Shown: piece after piece, positions 10,290 through 20,350 of the stretch | Position numbering within the stretch: position 1 is the first letter of the stretch | Layout of the letters: every line of letters starts with the position of its first letter | Assembly: GCF_001750105.1 (NCBI RefSeq) | Contig: NZ_CP014143.1 | Location: 1,054,001-1,118,000, forward strand | Length of the DNA stretch: 64,000 bases | Direction of reading: 5' to 3' | DNA from: Microbulbifer aggregans | GTDB lineage: Bacteria; Pseudomonadota; Gammaproteobacteria; Pseudomonadales; Cellvibrionaceae | Notes under the pieces: model-generated | Told to the model about the DNA's origin: nothing | The model's database searches: none | The model's input: only the letters and a program-made list of their open reading frames with translations | Position numbers and translations under genes: made by a program

Positions 10290-10329
10290 GGCTTTAGCGG
10301 TTCTGAAGAGAAGAAAGAGTCCCAGTCAT

Positions 10330-12277
<1,948 letters not shown>

Positions 12278-12322
12278 AGCCGCTGGCCGTGATTGCCACA
12301 AAAAATTTCACAAGGAAACTCC

Positions 12323-13147
12323 GTGACCGACAGTTATGCCGTGATCGGCAACCCGGTGGAGCACTCGCTCTCACCGTGGATTCACAATGCCTTTGCCCAG
12401 CAGACCGGTGAAGATATTGCCTACGAGAAACTGACTGCGCCCAGGGACAGTTTCGAATCAGTGGCGCGGCGCTTTTTAGCCGCCGGCGGTCGTGGCCTGA
12501 ATGTCACTGTGCCCTTCAAGCTGGACGCCTATGACTTTGCAGATCGCCTGACCGAGCGGGCGCGAGCCGCGGGTGCCGTCAACACACTGGCGCTGCAGCG
12601 AGATGGCGGAATGCTCGGCGACAATACCGACGGCGCCGGGTTGGTGGCCGATATCCGCGAGAACCTGGCCTGGCCCATCGCCGGGCAGAGGATTCTGATC
12701 GTGGGTGCCGGTGGTGCAGCACGAGGCGCCCTCCTGCCTCTGCTGGAGCAGCAACCGTTGCGGGTCCATATTGCCAACCGCACCGCGGCCCGCGCTGAAA
12801 GGCTGGCGCGGGAATTTGCCCGGCAGGGAACGCTCACCGGAGGCGGGTTTGAGGGACTGAGCGAGCCGTTCGATTTGATCATTAATGCCAGCTCCGCCAG
12901 CCTCAGTGGCGATCTGCCACCGCTATCGGAGCGGCTGGTGACGCCCAGTAGTCATGTCTATGACATGGTTTACGGCGCCGAGCCGACGCCATTTATGGCC
13001 TGGGCGGCGGCTTTCGGTGCCGCCACCTCCGATGGTCTTGGCATGTTGGTGGGACAGGCGGCTGAATCGTTTATGCTCTGGCGCGGAGTTCGACCGGAAA
13101 CCGGGCCGGTGTTGCGGGAACTGCGCGTCCAGCTACAGGCGCGATAA
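12323..13147 (+). CDS. aroE: Shikimate dehydrogenase (NADP+)
   Basis: Reduces 3-dehydroshikimate to shikimate in aromatic amino-acid synthesis. Visible are the substrate loop NPVEHSLSPWIHNAFA, the catalytic Lys in NVTVPFKLDAYDFAD, the GDNTDGAG motif, the nucleotide loop VGAGGAARGA and NRTAARAERLA for NADP selection. I chose GTG 12323 because AGGAA precedes it and the protein then begins MTDSYAVIGNP as in relatives. A TTG at 12293 is a less likely start. The product has 274 residues. Confidence 0.94.
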   Translation: MTDSYAVIGNPVEHSLSPWIHNAFAQQTGEDIAYEKLTAPRDSFESVARRFLAAGGRGLNVTVPFKLDAYDFADRLTERARAAGAVNTLALQRDGGMLGDNTDGAGLVADIRENLAWPIAGQRILIVGAGGAARGALLPLLEQQPLRVHIANRTAARAERLAREFARQGTLTGGGFEGLSEPFDLIINASSASLSGDLPPLSERLVTPSSHVYDMVYGAEPTPFMAWAAAFGAATSDGLGMLVGQAAESFMLWRGVRPETGPVLRELRVQLQAR

Positions 13148-13165
13148 CAAATAACGAGTTGTTGA

Positions 13166-13582
13166 ATGGCGGGGGGAGTTTTGCGGGAATTTTTGCGTAA
13201 TCTGTCGATGTGTTTTGCTGTTGGTGCTGCCGGCGGACTGATTTATGCCCTGGCTCTGTGGGCCATGGGACGTTACGGGCTCTCCTACCGTCTGGGTGTG
13301 GATATCGCCCCATACCTCTCTAATGCCTATCTCTACCAGCGCATCGTCTGGGGTGGGATCTGCGGCCTGGTGCTGCTGTTGCCATTCCAGCGCGCCTGGT
13401 TTTCGCGTGGTCTGATACTCTCCCTGATTCCTGCCGGCGTGCTGCTGCTGGTGGTGTTGCCCATGCGCGGTTACGGCCCGGGCGCGCTCGGTCTGGGGAC
13501 ACTGACACCGCTGGTGGTGTGGCTTGCCTGTGCGGCCGGTGGCGTCATGGCTTCCGGCCTGCTGCGGGCCCAGGGCAAGTAG
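13166..13582 (+). CDS. Small integral membrane protein, unknown function
   Basis: 138 residues with four probable transmembrane segments (about 14-33, 58-74, 82-99 and 112-132) joined by short loops. No motif that I recognise is present. It begins 18 bases after aroE, so it is likely the last gene of that transcript, which ends at the hairpin at 13614. Conserved hypothetical is the best description. Confidence 0.65.
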   Translation: MAGGVLREFLRNLSMCFAVGAAGGLIYALALWAMGRYGLSYRLGVDIAPYLSNAYLYQRIVWGGICGLVLLLPFQRAWFSRGLILSLIPAGVLLLVVLPMRGYGPGALGLGTLTPLVVWLACAAGGVMASGLLRAQGK

Positions 13583-13613
13583 CGGCAGATTGAGACTGGG
13601 GAAAATAAAAAAA

Positions 13614-13637
13614 GGCGGCCTCTGGCCGCCTTTTTTT
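13614..13637. terminator. Bidirectional intrinsic terminator
   Basis: A 7-bp stem GGCGGCC/GGCCGCC with a 3-base loop is flanked by A7 on the left and T7 on the right. It therefore serves both the plus-strand aroE transcript and the minus-strand hydrolase gene that ends at 13656. Confidence 0.9.
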
Positions 13638-13655
13638 ATGGGAAAAACCGCGTCC

Positions 13656-14567
13656 TTATCCCGGCTTGCGCGCCAGGGGCTGGCACATGCAGTGCACGCC
13701 GCCACCACCAGCAGTGATCATGGAAATATCCGGATCGATCACTTCGAGGCCGCGGGCCCGGCACTTTTCCTTGAGTTCGGTATTGTCAGCGGGGAGCATC
13801 ACACGGTCGTTACCCAGCGCTACCACATTGACACCCAGCTCCATCACCTGCGGGTAGGAAATGTCGATAATTTCGAAGTTGCGCGACTTGAACCACTGCA
13901 CCAGCTCCGGTTCCACCGCGTCTACGCAGACAGCGACGAGCTTTTCCGCCAGCGCGGCCACGAGCACGTCGATGTGCAGGAAGTAGGGGTCGAACTCATA
14001 ACCTTTTACCTCCCAGCCCTCCTTTTCGATCCAGCTTTTCATCTGGTTGAAGCCTTGCGGGGAAGTGCGCTCGCCACTGTAACCACACAGGATGACACCG
14101 GGCTCCAGTACCATAAAATCGCCGCCTTCCAGGCTGCCGGCGGTAATGATGTCGTAAATCGGGATATCCAGCTGTTGGTAGGTCTTGACCACGTCGACCC
14201 ACTCGCCGCGCCGCCAGGGACTGTACATTTGCGTCACGATCGGGCCCCAGGGGGTCATGACAGAGGAATCGCGGGCGTAAAGCTGGTAAGGCAGATTGGC
14301 ATCCGCTGGCAGCAGGTGGGTGGCAACGCCTGCATGCTTGTAGGCATCCAGCATTTCCTGATGCTGGCGCTTGGCCACTGCGGCGTCGAACTTGCGGCCC
14401 AGGCGCAGTGAGCGGCGTGAAGCCGCATTGCCGGTCTGCCAGGTGTAATGGTCGATGGGGCCGACGAGCAGGTCGGTGAGCACACCGTATTCGGAGTCGA
14501 TACCCCAGCGCTGCAGGGGTGCGGTATTGCCGTTGTCGTCGCGGTGCTTGTACGTAAAGTCAGTCAT
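13656..14567 (-). CDS. Arginine deiminase/DDAH-fold guanidine-modifying hydrolase
   Basis: 303-residue enzyme of the amidinotransferase/arginine deiminase/dimethylargininase superfamily, which attacks a guanidinium carbon with a cysteine. Catalytic elements are all present: YARDSS (Asp near 94), LEGGDF (near 145), the HxD pair in FLHIDV (near 193) and the C-terminal nucleophile in GGGGVHCMC. The ATG at 14567 has GAGG upstream; a frame extending further upstream lacks family similarity. It is downstream of an M20 carbamoylase on the same strand. The pair could convert a guanidino compound to a ureido compound and then an amine. The substrate is unknown (arginine, methylarginine, guanidino acids). 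Confidence 0.8.
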   Translation of the reverse strand: MTDFTYKHRDDNGNTAPLQRWGIDSEYGVLTDLLVGPIDHYTWQTGNAASRRSLRLGRKFDAAVAKRQHQEMLDAYKHAGVATHLLPADANLPYQLYARDSSVMTPWGPIVTQMYSPWRRGEWVDVVKTYQQLDIPIYDIITAGSLEGGDFMVLEPGVILCGYSGERTSPQGFNQMKSWIEKEGWEVKGYEFDPYFLHIDVLVAALAEKLVAVCVDAVEPELVQWFKSRNFEIIDISYPQVMELGVNVVALGNDRVMLPADNTELKEKCRARGLEVIDPDISMITAGGGGVHCMCQPLARKPG

Positions 14568-14658
14568 TTTCGCCTCAAAATCACTCTCTCTAACGGGGCG
14601 TTGATCACACCCCGGGCGAGCCGGCTGCCGGCTCTGCATATCAGGTTTCTGTTGGGTG

Positions 14659-15900
14659 TCAGCCGTTGGCCATCTTCAGCATGGCGTGCAGCAGTACATT
14701 GGCGCCCGCTCCCAGGTCAGCCGGGTCGGCGTTTTCGGCCTCGTTGTGGGACAGTCCCTTCTCGCAGGGCACGAAAATCATGCCGGTGGGAGCGACCCGG
14801 GAGATGTAAACCGAGTCGTGGCCGGCGCCGGATACCATTTCCTTGTTGCTGTAGCCGAGTTCGGCGACCGAGGCGCGCACGGCCTCTACACAGCGGCTGT
14901 CGAAGGCCACTGCAGGTGAGCGCCACTCGTCGCGAATTGCGGCTTCTACGCGGGTTTCGGCGGCGATCTCGGCGGCAATTTCGCGGAAGCGACGATCCAT
15001 GGTGTCCAAGACCTCCTGGTCCGGATGGCGCAGGTCGACGGCCAGCACCAGCCGCTCGGGCACGGTGTTGCGGCTGCCCGGCTCGGCGCGGATATCGCCG
15101 AAGGTGGCGCGGGCCCAGGGACCGAACTCGGCTGCCAGTTTGTACAGGCGGTCGAGGATGCGATGCAGCGCCATAAACGGGTCGCGACGGCCTTCCATGG
15201 GGCTGGGGCCGGCATGGCAGGGCTGGCCGGTGAGGGTCAGGTCGTACCAGTACATGCCCTGCACGCCGGAGAGAACGCCCACCTGCTTTTCCTCGGCTTC
15301 CAGAATGGGGCCCTGCTCGATATGCACCTCGAAAGCCGCGGCCAGCGGGCGCGCCTGCGCCGGGGTTTGTCCGCGGTAGCCGATACGCTCCAGTTCCTCG
15401 CCAAAAGTCTTGCCGGCCTTGTCGGTGCGGGCATAGGCGTAGTCCTGGTCAAAGTTACCGCTCCACACACCGGAGCCGATCATCGCCGGCGAGAAGCGCG
15501 CGCCTTCCTCGTTGGTCCACACAGCGACTTCCAGTGGGGCCTCGGTCTCGATGCCGGCGTCGTTGAGGGTGCGCACGACCTCCAGCCCCGCCAGCACGCC
15601 GTAAACGCCATCGAACTTGCCACCAGTGGGTTGGGTATCGAGGTGCGAGCCGGTGAGGACGGGTGGGAGGTCCGGGTTGCGTCCGGGACGACGGGCAAAA
15701 ATATTGCCCATGCTGTCGACGTCGATGCTGCAGCCGGCGTCTTTACACCACTGCACGAAGAGGTCGCGACCCTGCTTGTCGAGATCGGTCAGGGCCTGGC
15801 GGTTGCATCCGCCTTTATCTGTGGCGCCGATGGTGGCCATCTCCATCAGGGCATCCCACAGGCGCTGGCCGTTAACACGGGCCTGGCTGGTGTCGGTCAT
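14659..15900 (-). CDS. Zn-dependent M20 hydantoinase/carbamoylase-family amidohydrolase
   Basis: 413 residues of the N-carbamoyl-amino-acid hydrolase, allantoate amidohydrolase and beta-ureidopropionase group. Metal ligands appear in TGSHLDTQPTGGKFDG, NEEGARF and EVHIEQG; a lid-domain substrate Arg/Asn region (EPGSRNTVPE) and the C-terminal GAGHDS and PCEKGLSHNE follow. The family releases CO2 and ammonia from ureido compounds. ATG 15900 has GGAG six bases upstream. The deiminase-fold gene follows after 91 bases, so this enzyme probably acts on that enzyme's product. Exact substrate unknown. Confidence 0.85.
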   Translation of the reverse strand: MTDTSQARVNGQRLWDALMEMATIGATDKGGCNRQALTDLDKQGRDLFVQWCKDAGCSIDVDSMGNIFARRPGRNPDLPPVLTGSHLDTQPTGGKFDGVYGVLAGLEVVRTLNDAGIETEAPLEVAVWTNEEGARFSPAMIGSGVWSGNFDQDYAYARTDKAGKTFGEELERIGYRGQTPAQARPLAAAFEVHIEQGPILEAEEKQVGVLSGVQGMYWYDLTLTGQPCHAGPSPMEGRRDPFMALHRILDRLYKLAAEFGPWARATFGDIRAEPGSRNTVPERLVLAVDLRHPDQEVLDTMDRRFREIAAEIAAETRVEAAIRDEWRSPAVAFDSRCVEAVRASVAELGYSNKEMVSGAGHDSVYISRVAPTGMIFVPCEKGLSHNEAENADPADLGAGANVLLHAMLKMANG

Positions 15901-15975
15901 GAAAGGCTCCAACTCTCTTATTGTTCGGAAGGGTGAATCGGGTCTAGTGCAAGTCTATGGTTTGATTTTGTTATA

Positions 15976-15994
15976 GCAATTAACTTTTAATTGC
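15976..15994. promoter_or_regulatory. Perfect 8-bp palindrome in the M20/LysR divergent promoter
   Basis: GCAATTAA and TTAATTGC are separated by CTT, midway between the divergent starts at 15900 and 16048. A symmetric AT-rich site here is a good candidate operator for the LysR-family protein encoded next to it. A second repeat, GGTGCC-N5-GGCACC, lies at 16001-16017. Confidence 0.5.
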
Positions 15995-16047
15995 CAGCCT
16001 GGTGCCTTTTAGGCACCGAAAATCAAGTATGCGACAGCTGGAACACG

Positions 16048-17025
16048 ATGGCCGCGGAACTCAGAAACCTGTCCCTTACCTCGCTGCGCAGTTTCCATGC
16101 GGTGGGCCGGCACTGCCACCTGCGCCGTGCGGCCGAGGAATTACACGTGTCCCACCCGGCCCTGAGCCGCCAGATCCGTGATCTCGAGGAGCGTGTGGGT
16201 ACACCGCTGTTCCTGCGCACCGGCAATCGCCTGGAGCTGACCGCCGCCGGCCGGCGGCTGCACGGGGTGGTGAGCGAGGCATTCGCGCGACTGGAAAAGG
16301 GCCTCTTGTACCTCGATCCGGACAGCCTCAGCGGCGAGGTGGTGATCGCCTCCACCGCCACCATCGCCATGCGCTGGTTGCTGCGCATCCTGCGCGAAGT
16401 ACAGGCACGCTATCCGGAAATCCGCCTGCGTCACGTCACCATCGAGCCGCGGGCGCAGCGCCTCAGCGGCGAAGTGGACCTCGCCATCTGCCTCGGCGAG
16501 CCGGAGGCGCCCGGGCGCGAGGTGCGGGCGTTGTATCAGGAGCACTACCTGCCGGTGGCCAGCCCGCAGCTGCTGCAGGCCCGTGGTGGTGGCAGGAGCC
16601 TGGCAAAGCCCCGGGATCTACTGCAATTGCCGCTGATTCACGACCGCCAGCAGCAGTGGCCGGGCTGGTTTACTGCCCAGGCCGTGGAATATGCCCCATC
16701 GGCCGAGGGCCTGACGGTGGATTATGCCTACCAGGCGATGGAAGCGGCGCGGTTGGGGATGGGTGTGGCGCTGGCGGATCGACTGGAGGTGAGTGAAGAC
16801 CTGAAGAGCGGACGCCTGGCCACCGTGACCGAGCGCCCCTTCACCATCGGCCAGTCGCTGTATCTGGTCAGCGACCGACTGGAGACACTCAATGGCCGCA
16901 GCCGGCTGGTGCTGGGGCAGGTATTCCGGTGGCTGACGTCCCGGGGCGCGCCGCTGGCGCCGGAAGCCCGGGCTTGGCAGCAGGCGCTGGCAGGTAGCAG
17001 CGGTGCCGAGGCGGGGGAACGCTAA
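16048..17025 (+). CDS. LysR-family transcriptional regulator (GcvA-like)
   Basis: 325-residue regulator. The N-terminal winged HTH is clear: LRSFHAVGRHCHLRRAAEEL, HVSHPALSRQIRDLEE, then TPLFLRTGNRLELTAAG. It is followed by a substrate-binding-protein-like effector domain. It is divergent from the M20 carbamoylase, the classic LysR arrangement in which the regulator controls the neighbouring catabolic operon in response to its substrate. I chose ATG 16048; the frame extends upstream to 15991 but overlaps the palindromes. The C-terminus is Ala/Gly/Arg-rich and probably disordered. Confidence 0.88.
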   Translation: MAAELRNLSLTSLRSFHAVGRHCHLRRAAEELHVSHPALSRQIRDLEERVGTPLFLRTGNRLELTAAGRRLHGVVSEAFARLEKGLLYLDPDSLSGEVVIASTATIAMRWLLRILREVQARYPEIRLRHVTIEPRAQRLSGEVDLAICLGEPEAPGREVRALYQEHYLPVASPQLLQARGGGRSLAKPRDLLQLPLIHDRQQQWPGWFTAQAVEYAPSAEGLTVDYAYQAMEAARLGMGVALADRLEVSEDLKSGRLATVTERPFTIGQSLYLVSDRLETLNGRSRLVLGQVFRWLTSRGAPLAPEARAWQQALAGSSGAEAGER

Positions 17026-17054
17026 CCGGGTCCAGCTTGCCGGCCCATCCTCCC

Positions 17055-17072
17055 TCACCCGTTCAGGTGATA
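17055..17072. promoter_or_regulatory. Palindrome TCACC-N6-GGTGATA upstream of the aldehyde dehydrogenase
   Basis: TCACC (17055-17059) and GGTGA (17066-17070) form an inverted repeat with a 6-base spacer and are followed by TA. The same arrangement, also followed by TA, occurs upstream of the TonB receptor at 20261-20278. It lies about 200 bases before the aldehyde dehydrogenase ATG and is proposed as a shared operator of the island. Confidence 0.45.
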
Positions 17073-17270
17073 GTGACCCATTGCTTGATCAGACATACTG
17101 AATAATCCTTCGGGTACGGTTATCTATTGTGCAGATTGTCCGTTTGGTGGACGATGCACGGTAGTGGCACGTTGAATTCAGTGCCAACCCGGAGCCCGAA
17201 TATCAGACCCGAGGGCAGTCGATATGCAATCACTGCCTGCCGCCACGAAAGAAGTGAGCAAGTCGGCAAG

Positions 17271-18698
17271 ATGAATAACCATAACAAGCTTTATATTGAT
17301 GGCCAGTGGGTGGAGTCCACCTCCAGTCACTGGCTCGATGTCATCAATCCCGCCACCGAAGAAGTCATCACCCGTGTGCCCGCGGCTTCTCGCGAGGATG
17401 TTGATCGCGCGGTTCAGGCCGCCGCCCAAGCCTTCGACCGCTGGGCGAATACCCCTGCCAGTGAGCGCCGAGCGCTGTTACTGCGTGTCGCCGAGTTAAT
17501 GGAGGTGCGTCGGGATGAACTGGTGGATGCCGTTACCGACAGCCTGGGCTGCCCGCGCCATATCACTGGCTGGCTGCATGTGGAGGGTCCCATCGAGGCG
17601 TTCCGCCTGTTTGCCGAGCACGCCAGCATCACCGAAGAGACCGCCGAACACGGCCACTCGCTGGTGTGGCGCGAGGCGGTGGGTGTGTGCGGTTTTATCA
17701 ATCCCTGGAATTACCCCCTGCACCAGTTTGTCGGCAAGGTAGGTGCGGCGCTGGCAGCCGGTTGTACCATGGTGGTGAAGCCGTCCGAGCAGACGCCGTT
17801 GCAGGATTACCTGATGGCGGAAATCCTGCATGAAGTGGGCCTGCCGGCAGGTGTATTCAACCTCGTGCCCGGCCATGGCCCGGAAGTGGGCCAGGGCCTG
17901 TGTGAGCATCCGCAGGTGGATATGGTGTCCTTTACCGGCTCGACCCGCGCCGGTATCGAGATCGCCCGCGCCTGTGCCCCCACCGTCAAGCGTGTGACCC
18001 AGGAACTGGGTGGCAAGTCTCCCTACATCATTACCGAAGACTGTGATTTCACCGCAGCGGTACGCTACGGCGTGGACGACGTGATGATCAATAGCGGCCA
18101 GACCTGCACCGCACTGACTCGCATGCTGGTGCCTGCCGGCCGCTACGACGAGGCGCTGGAGATAATCCGCACGCGCGTTGGCGAAATCGAAGTGGGCATG
18201 GGCGAGGGCGCCTTTATGGGGCCGCTTTCATCCATGCGCCAGTGGCAGCAGGTCCAGGACTATATCCAGCTGGGCCTCGACGAAGGCGCCACGCTAGTGT
18301 GCGGCGGCCCGGGGAAACCAGAGGGACAGGGGCAGGGCTTCTATGCACGCCCGACGGTCTTCGCCGGTGTTACCAATGCCATGTGCATCGCCCGCGAGGA
18401 GATCTTTGGCCCGGTGCTGTGCGTGATTGCCTATGACGACCTGGACCAGGCCGTAGCTATCGCCAATGACACACCCTACGGATTGTCATCCGGGGTTTAT
18501 GCGCGGGACCACACTGCTGCGCTGGCTATTGCCCGCCGTATCCGCGCCGGCCTGTGTTTCGTCAACGGTGGCGAGTTTAATTACCAGGCGCCGTTTGGCG
18601 GTTACAAGCAGAGCGGCAATGGTCGCGAGTTTTCCATCCACGGGGTGGAAGAATTTACCGAGATCAAATCGGCCCAGCTGGGTGTGCCCGCGCAATAG
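17271..18698 (+). CDS. NAD(P)+-dependent aldehyde dehydrogenase
   Basis: 475-residue member of the ALDH superfamily, which oxidises an aldehyde to its acid. Landmarks are the cofactor loop GFINPWNYPL, KPSEQTP, the FTGSTRAG helix, the general base Glu in ELGGKSP (near 245), the nucleophilic Cys in GQTCTA (near 278) and EEIFGPVL. It opens a plus-strand group with the APC permease. With the FAD oxidase downstream it could finish oxidation of an amine via its aldehyde. I prefer ATG 17271 because the protein then begins KLYIDGQWVES like relatives; the frame is open upstream to 17127. The aldehyde is unknown. Confidence 0.9.
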   Translation: MNNHNKLYIDGQWVESTSSHWLDVINPATEEVITRVPAASREDVDRAVQAAAQAFDRWANTPASERRALLLRVAELMEVRRDELVDAVTDSLGCPRHITGWLHVEGPIEAFRLFAEHASITEETAEHGHSLVWREAVGVCGFINPWNYPLHQFVGKVGAALAAGCTMVVKPSEQTPLQDYLMAEILHEVGLPAGVFNLVPGHGPEVGQGLCEHPQVDMVSFTGSTRAGIEIARACAPTVKRVTQELGGKSPYIITEDCDFTAAVRYGVDDVMINSGQTCTALTRMLVPAGRYDEALEIIRTRVGEIEVGMGEGAFMGPLSSMRQWQQVQDYIQLGLDEGATLVCGGPGKPEGQGQGFYARPTVFAGVTNAMCIAREEIFGPVLCVIAYDDLDQAVAIANDTPYGLSSGVYARDHTAALAIARRIRAGLCFVNGGEFNYQAPFGGYKQSGNGREFSIHGVEEFTEIKSAQLGVPAQ

Positions 18699-18751
18699 CG
18701 CTGGGAGCTCGGCTGAAAATAATAACGAAAGACAATCCACGGGAGTTTGCC

Positions 18752-20161
18752 GTGACAGATGTTGCAGTAAAGAAAAACCTGGGCAAGCGGGACATGATCC
18801 TGTTCACCGTCTCCGCCATTTTGCTGGTGGATACCCTCGCGGCCACCGCCGCGATCGGTACCTCCAGTATTTTCTGGTGGCTGTTCCTGGGGCTGGTGTT
18901 CTTTGTGCCCTTTGCCCTGGTATCGGCCGAACTCGGTTGTGCCTACCCGGAAAAGGGCGGCATCTACGCCTGGGTCCGGGATGCCTTCGGCGGGCGCTGG
19001 GGCTCCCGCATCAGCTGGAGTTACTGGGTCAATGTGGCCATCTGGATGCCAGCCATTTTCATCCTGTTTGCCGGCGTCGCGCGTCAGTTATTCTGGCCTG
19101 AGATGGGTGTCGCCGGGCAGATTGGCCTCGGCGTTGCGCTCACCTGGATCGCGGTGCTCGCCAATGTGGTCACCCTGAATGTGGGCAAGTGGGTGCCGAA
19201 TATCGGTGCCATCTTCAAGATCATCATCTTCGGGGCGATTATTGCCGGTGCGTTTTTCTACGCGGCCGACAATGGACTTGCCAACCCGATTACCCTCGAC
19301 AGCATCAAGCCGACTTTCGCCGGCAGCCTGCAATACATTCCGGCAATCATTTACGGCATGCTCGGCTTCGAGCTGATCAGTGCCAGCAGTGAGGAAATGC
19401 GCAACCCGCAGCGGGATGTCCCGCGTTCCATCCTGGTGTCCGGCATCATCATCCTGACTCTCTACATCCTCGGTACCACCGCTATCCTCGCCGCTATCCC
19501 GGCACAGGAAATTGATCTGGTGGAGGGGTTGGTGGATACGCTGCGCTTATTCTTCGCTCAGCTGCCGCTTGGCGACACGCTGGTGATGCTGCTGGGACTG
19601 GCTGCGCTGTACACCTTCTTCTCCAACGGTGTGACCTGGGCCATCGGCGGTAACCGCGCTGCGGCAGAAGCGGCAGAAGAGGGCGAGCTCCCGTCTGCCT
19701 TCGCCATCAAGAGCCGCAGCCGCAACACACCGGTGGGTGCCGCCGTGCTGATGGGCCTGATGAGCACCCTGATCCTGGTGCTGTACGGCTTGCTGGTGGA
19801 GTCCAACGAGGATCTGTTCTGGTCACTGTTCGCCTTCAGTGGTGTTATTTTCCTGCTGCCCTACGTGGGTATGTTCCTGGCCTTCATCAAGATGCGCCAA
19901 ATAGACGGTGGGCGCCCGCGGCCATTTCGCGTGCCGGGTGGTGATGGCGTCGCTTTGGCCCTCACGGGGCTGTGTGTGGCAGTACTCCTGGGCAGCATCT
20001 TCCTGTTCGTCTACACCCCGGGCGAGGGCGTGCAGTGGCCGGTTCTGATCGGCTCGGTCGTGACCCTGATATTGGGTGAAATGGCGATCCTCTGGGCCGA
20101 AAAAGAATCCGCTGCGGAAGCAACCGGAGGCGCTGAAGCGCCCACCGCCGCCGCTACCTGA
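18752..20161 (+). CDS. APC-superfamily amino acid/amine permease
   Basis: 469-residue inner-membrane transporter with about 12 hydrophobic helices. It starts with a short cytoplasmic tail and RDMILFTVSAILLVDT, where the unwound substrate-binding helix 1 of APC permeases lies. ELGCAYPEKGGIYAWVRDAF is the conserved region of helices 2-3, and GFELISASSEEMRNPQRDVP is typical of amino-acid permeases. The GTG start at 18752 has GGGAG upstream. It follows the aldehyde dehydrogenase by about 50 bases and ends at a terminator. It presumably imports the island's substrate. The C-terminal tail is Ala/Glu-rich. Confidence 0.88.
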   Translation: MTDVAVKKNLGKRDMILFTVSAILLVDTLAATAAIGTSSIFWWLFLGLVFFVPFALVSAELGCAYPEKGGIYAWVRDAFGGRWGSRISWSYWVNVAIWMPAIFILFAGVARQLFWPEMGVAGQIGLGVALTWIAVLANVVTLNVGKWVPNIGAIFKIIIFGAIIAGAFFYAADNGLANPITLDSIKPTFAGSLQYIPAIIYGMLGFELISASSEEMRNPQRDVPRSILVSGIIILTLYILGTTAILAAIPAQEIDLVEGLVDTLRLFFAQLPLGDTLVMLLGLAALYTFFSNGVTWAIGGNRAAAEAAEEGELPSAFAIKSRSRNTPVGAAVLMGLMSTLILVLYGLLVESNEDLFWSLFAFSGVIFLLPYVGMFLAFIKMRQIDGGRPRPFRVPGGDGVALALTGLCVAVLLGSIFLFVYTPGEGVQWPVLIGSVVTLILGEMAILWAEKESAAEATGGAEAPTAAAT

Positions 20162-20202
20162 GGCCGGCGTCCTCTTCTTCTCCAGTCCTTACTTTCTCCA
20201 AC

Positions 20203-20223
20203 AACCCGCTCCGGCGGGTTTTT
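20203..20223 (+). terminator. Intrinsic terminator after the APC permease
   Basis: AACCCGC-TCCG-GCGGGTT is a 7-bp stem followed by a run of T. It separates the aldehyde dehydrogenase-permease unit from the TonB receptor gene, which must have its own promoter. Confidence 0.8.
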
Positions 20224-20260
20224 CCCGTTGTGGCATAACTTGAAGCAAAATTCGGTTTTC

Positions 20261-20278
20261 TCACCCCATCGGGTGATA
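20261..20278. promoter_or_regulatory. Palindrome TCACC-N6-GGTGATA upstream of the TonB receptor
   Basis: TCACC (20261-20265) and GGTGA (20272-20276) with a 6-base spacer, followed by TA, match the element at 17055-17072 at every arm position. It lies about 75 bases before the receptor ATG at 20351, a plausible operator position. Confidence 0.45.
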
Positions 20279-20350
20279 CCCGAATTACCCTTCGGTTTTT
20301 ATCCTCTCTCTCACGATAAAACAGATAATTGCTTTTGCAGAGGGACAGGT

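Noticed and set aside
15976..15994. Calling the palindrome a classical LysR T-N11-A site
   Set aside because: The symmetric positions do not give T-N11-A spacing; kept only as a candidate operator.
20314..20332. GATAAAACAGATAATTG before the TonB receptor as a Fur box
   Set aside because: Only loosely like the GATAAT repeats; the receptor's neighbours are amine and aldehyde enzymes, not siderophore genes.
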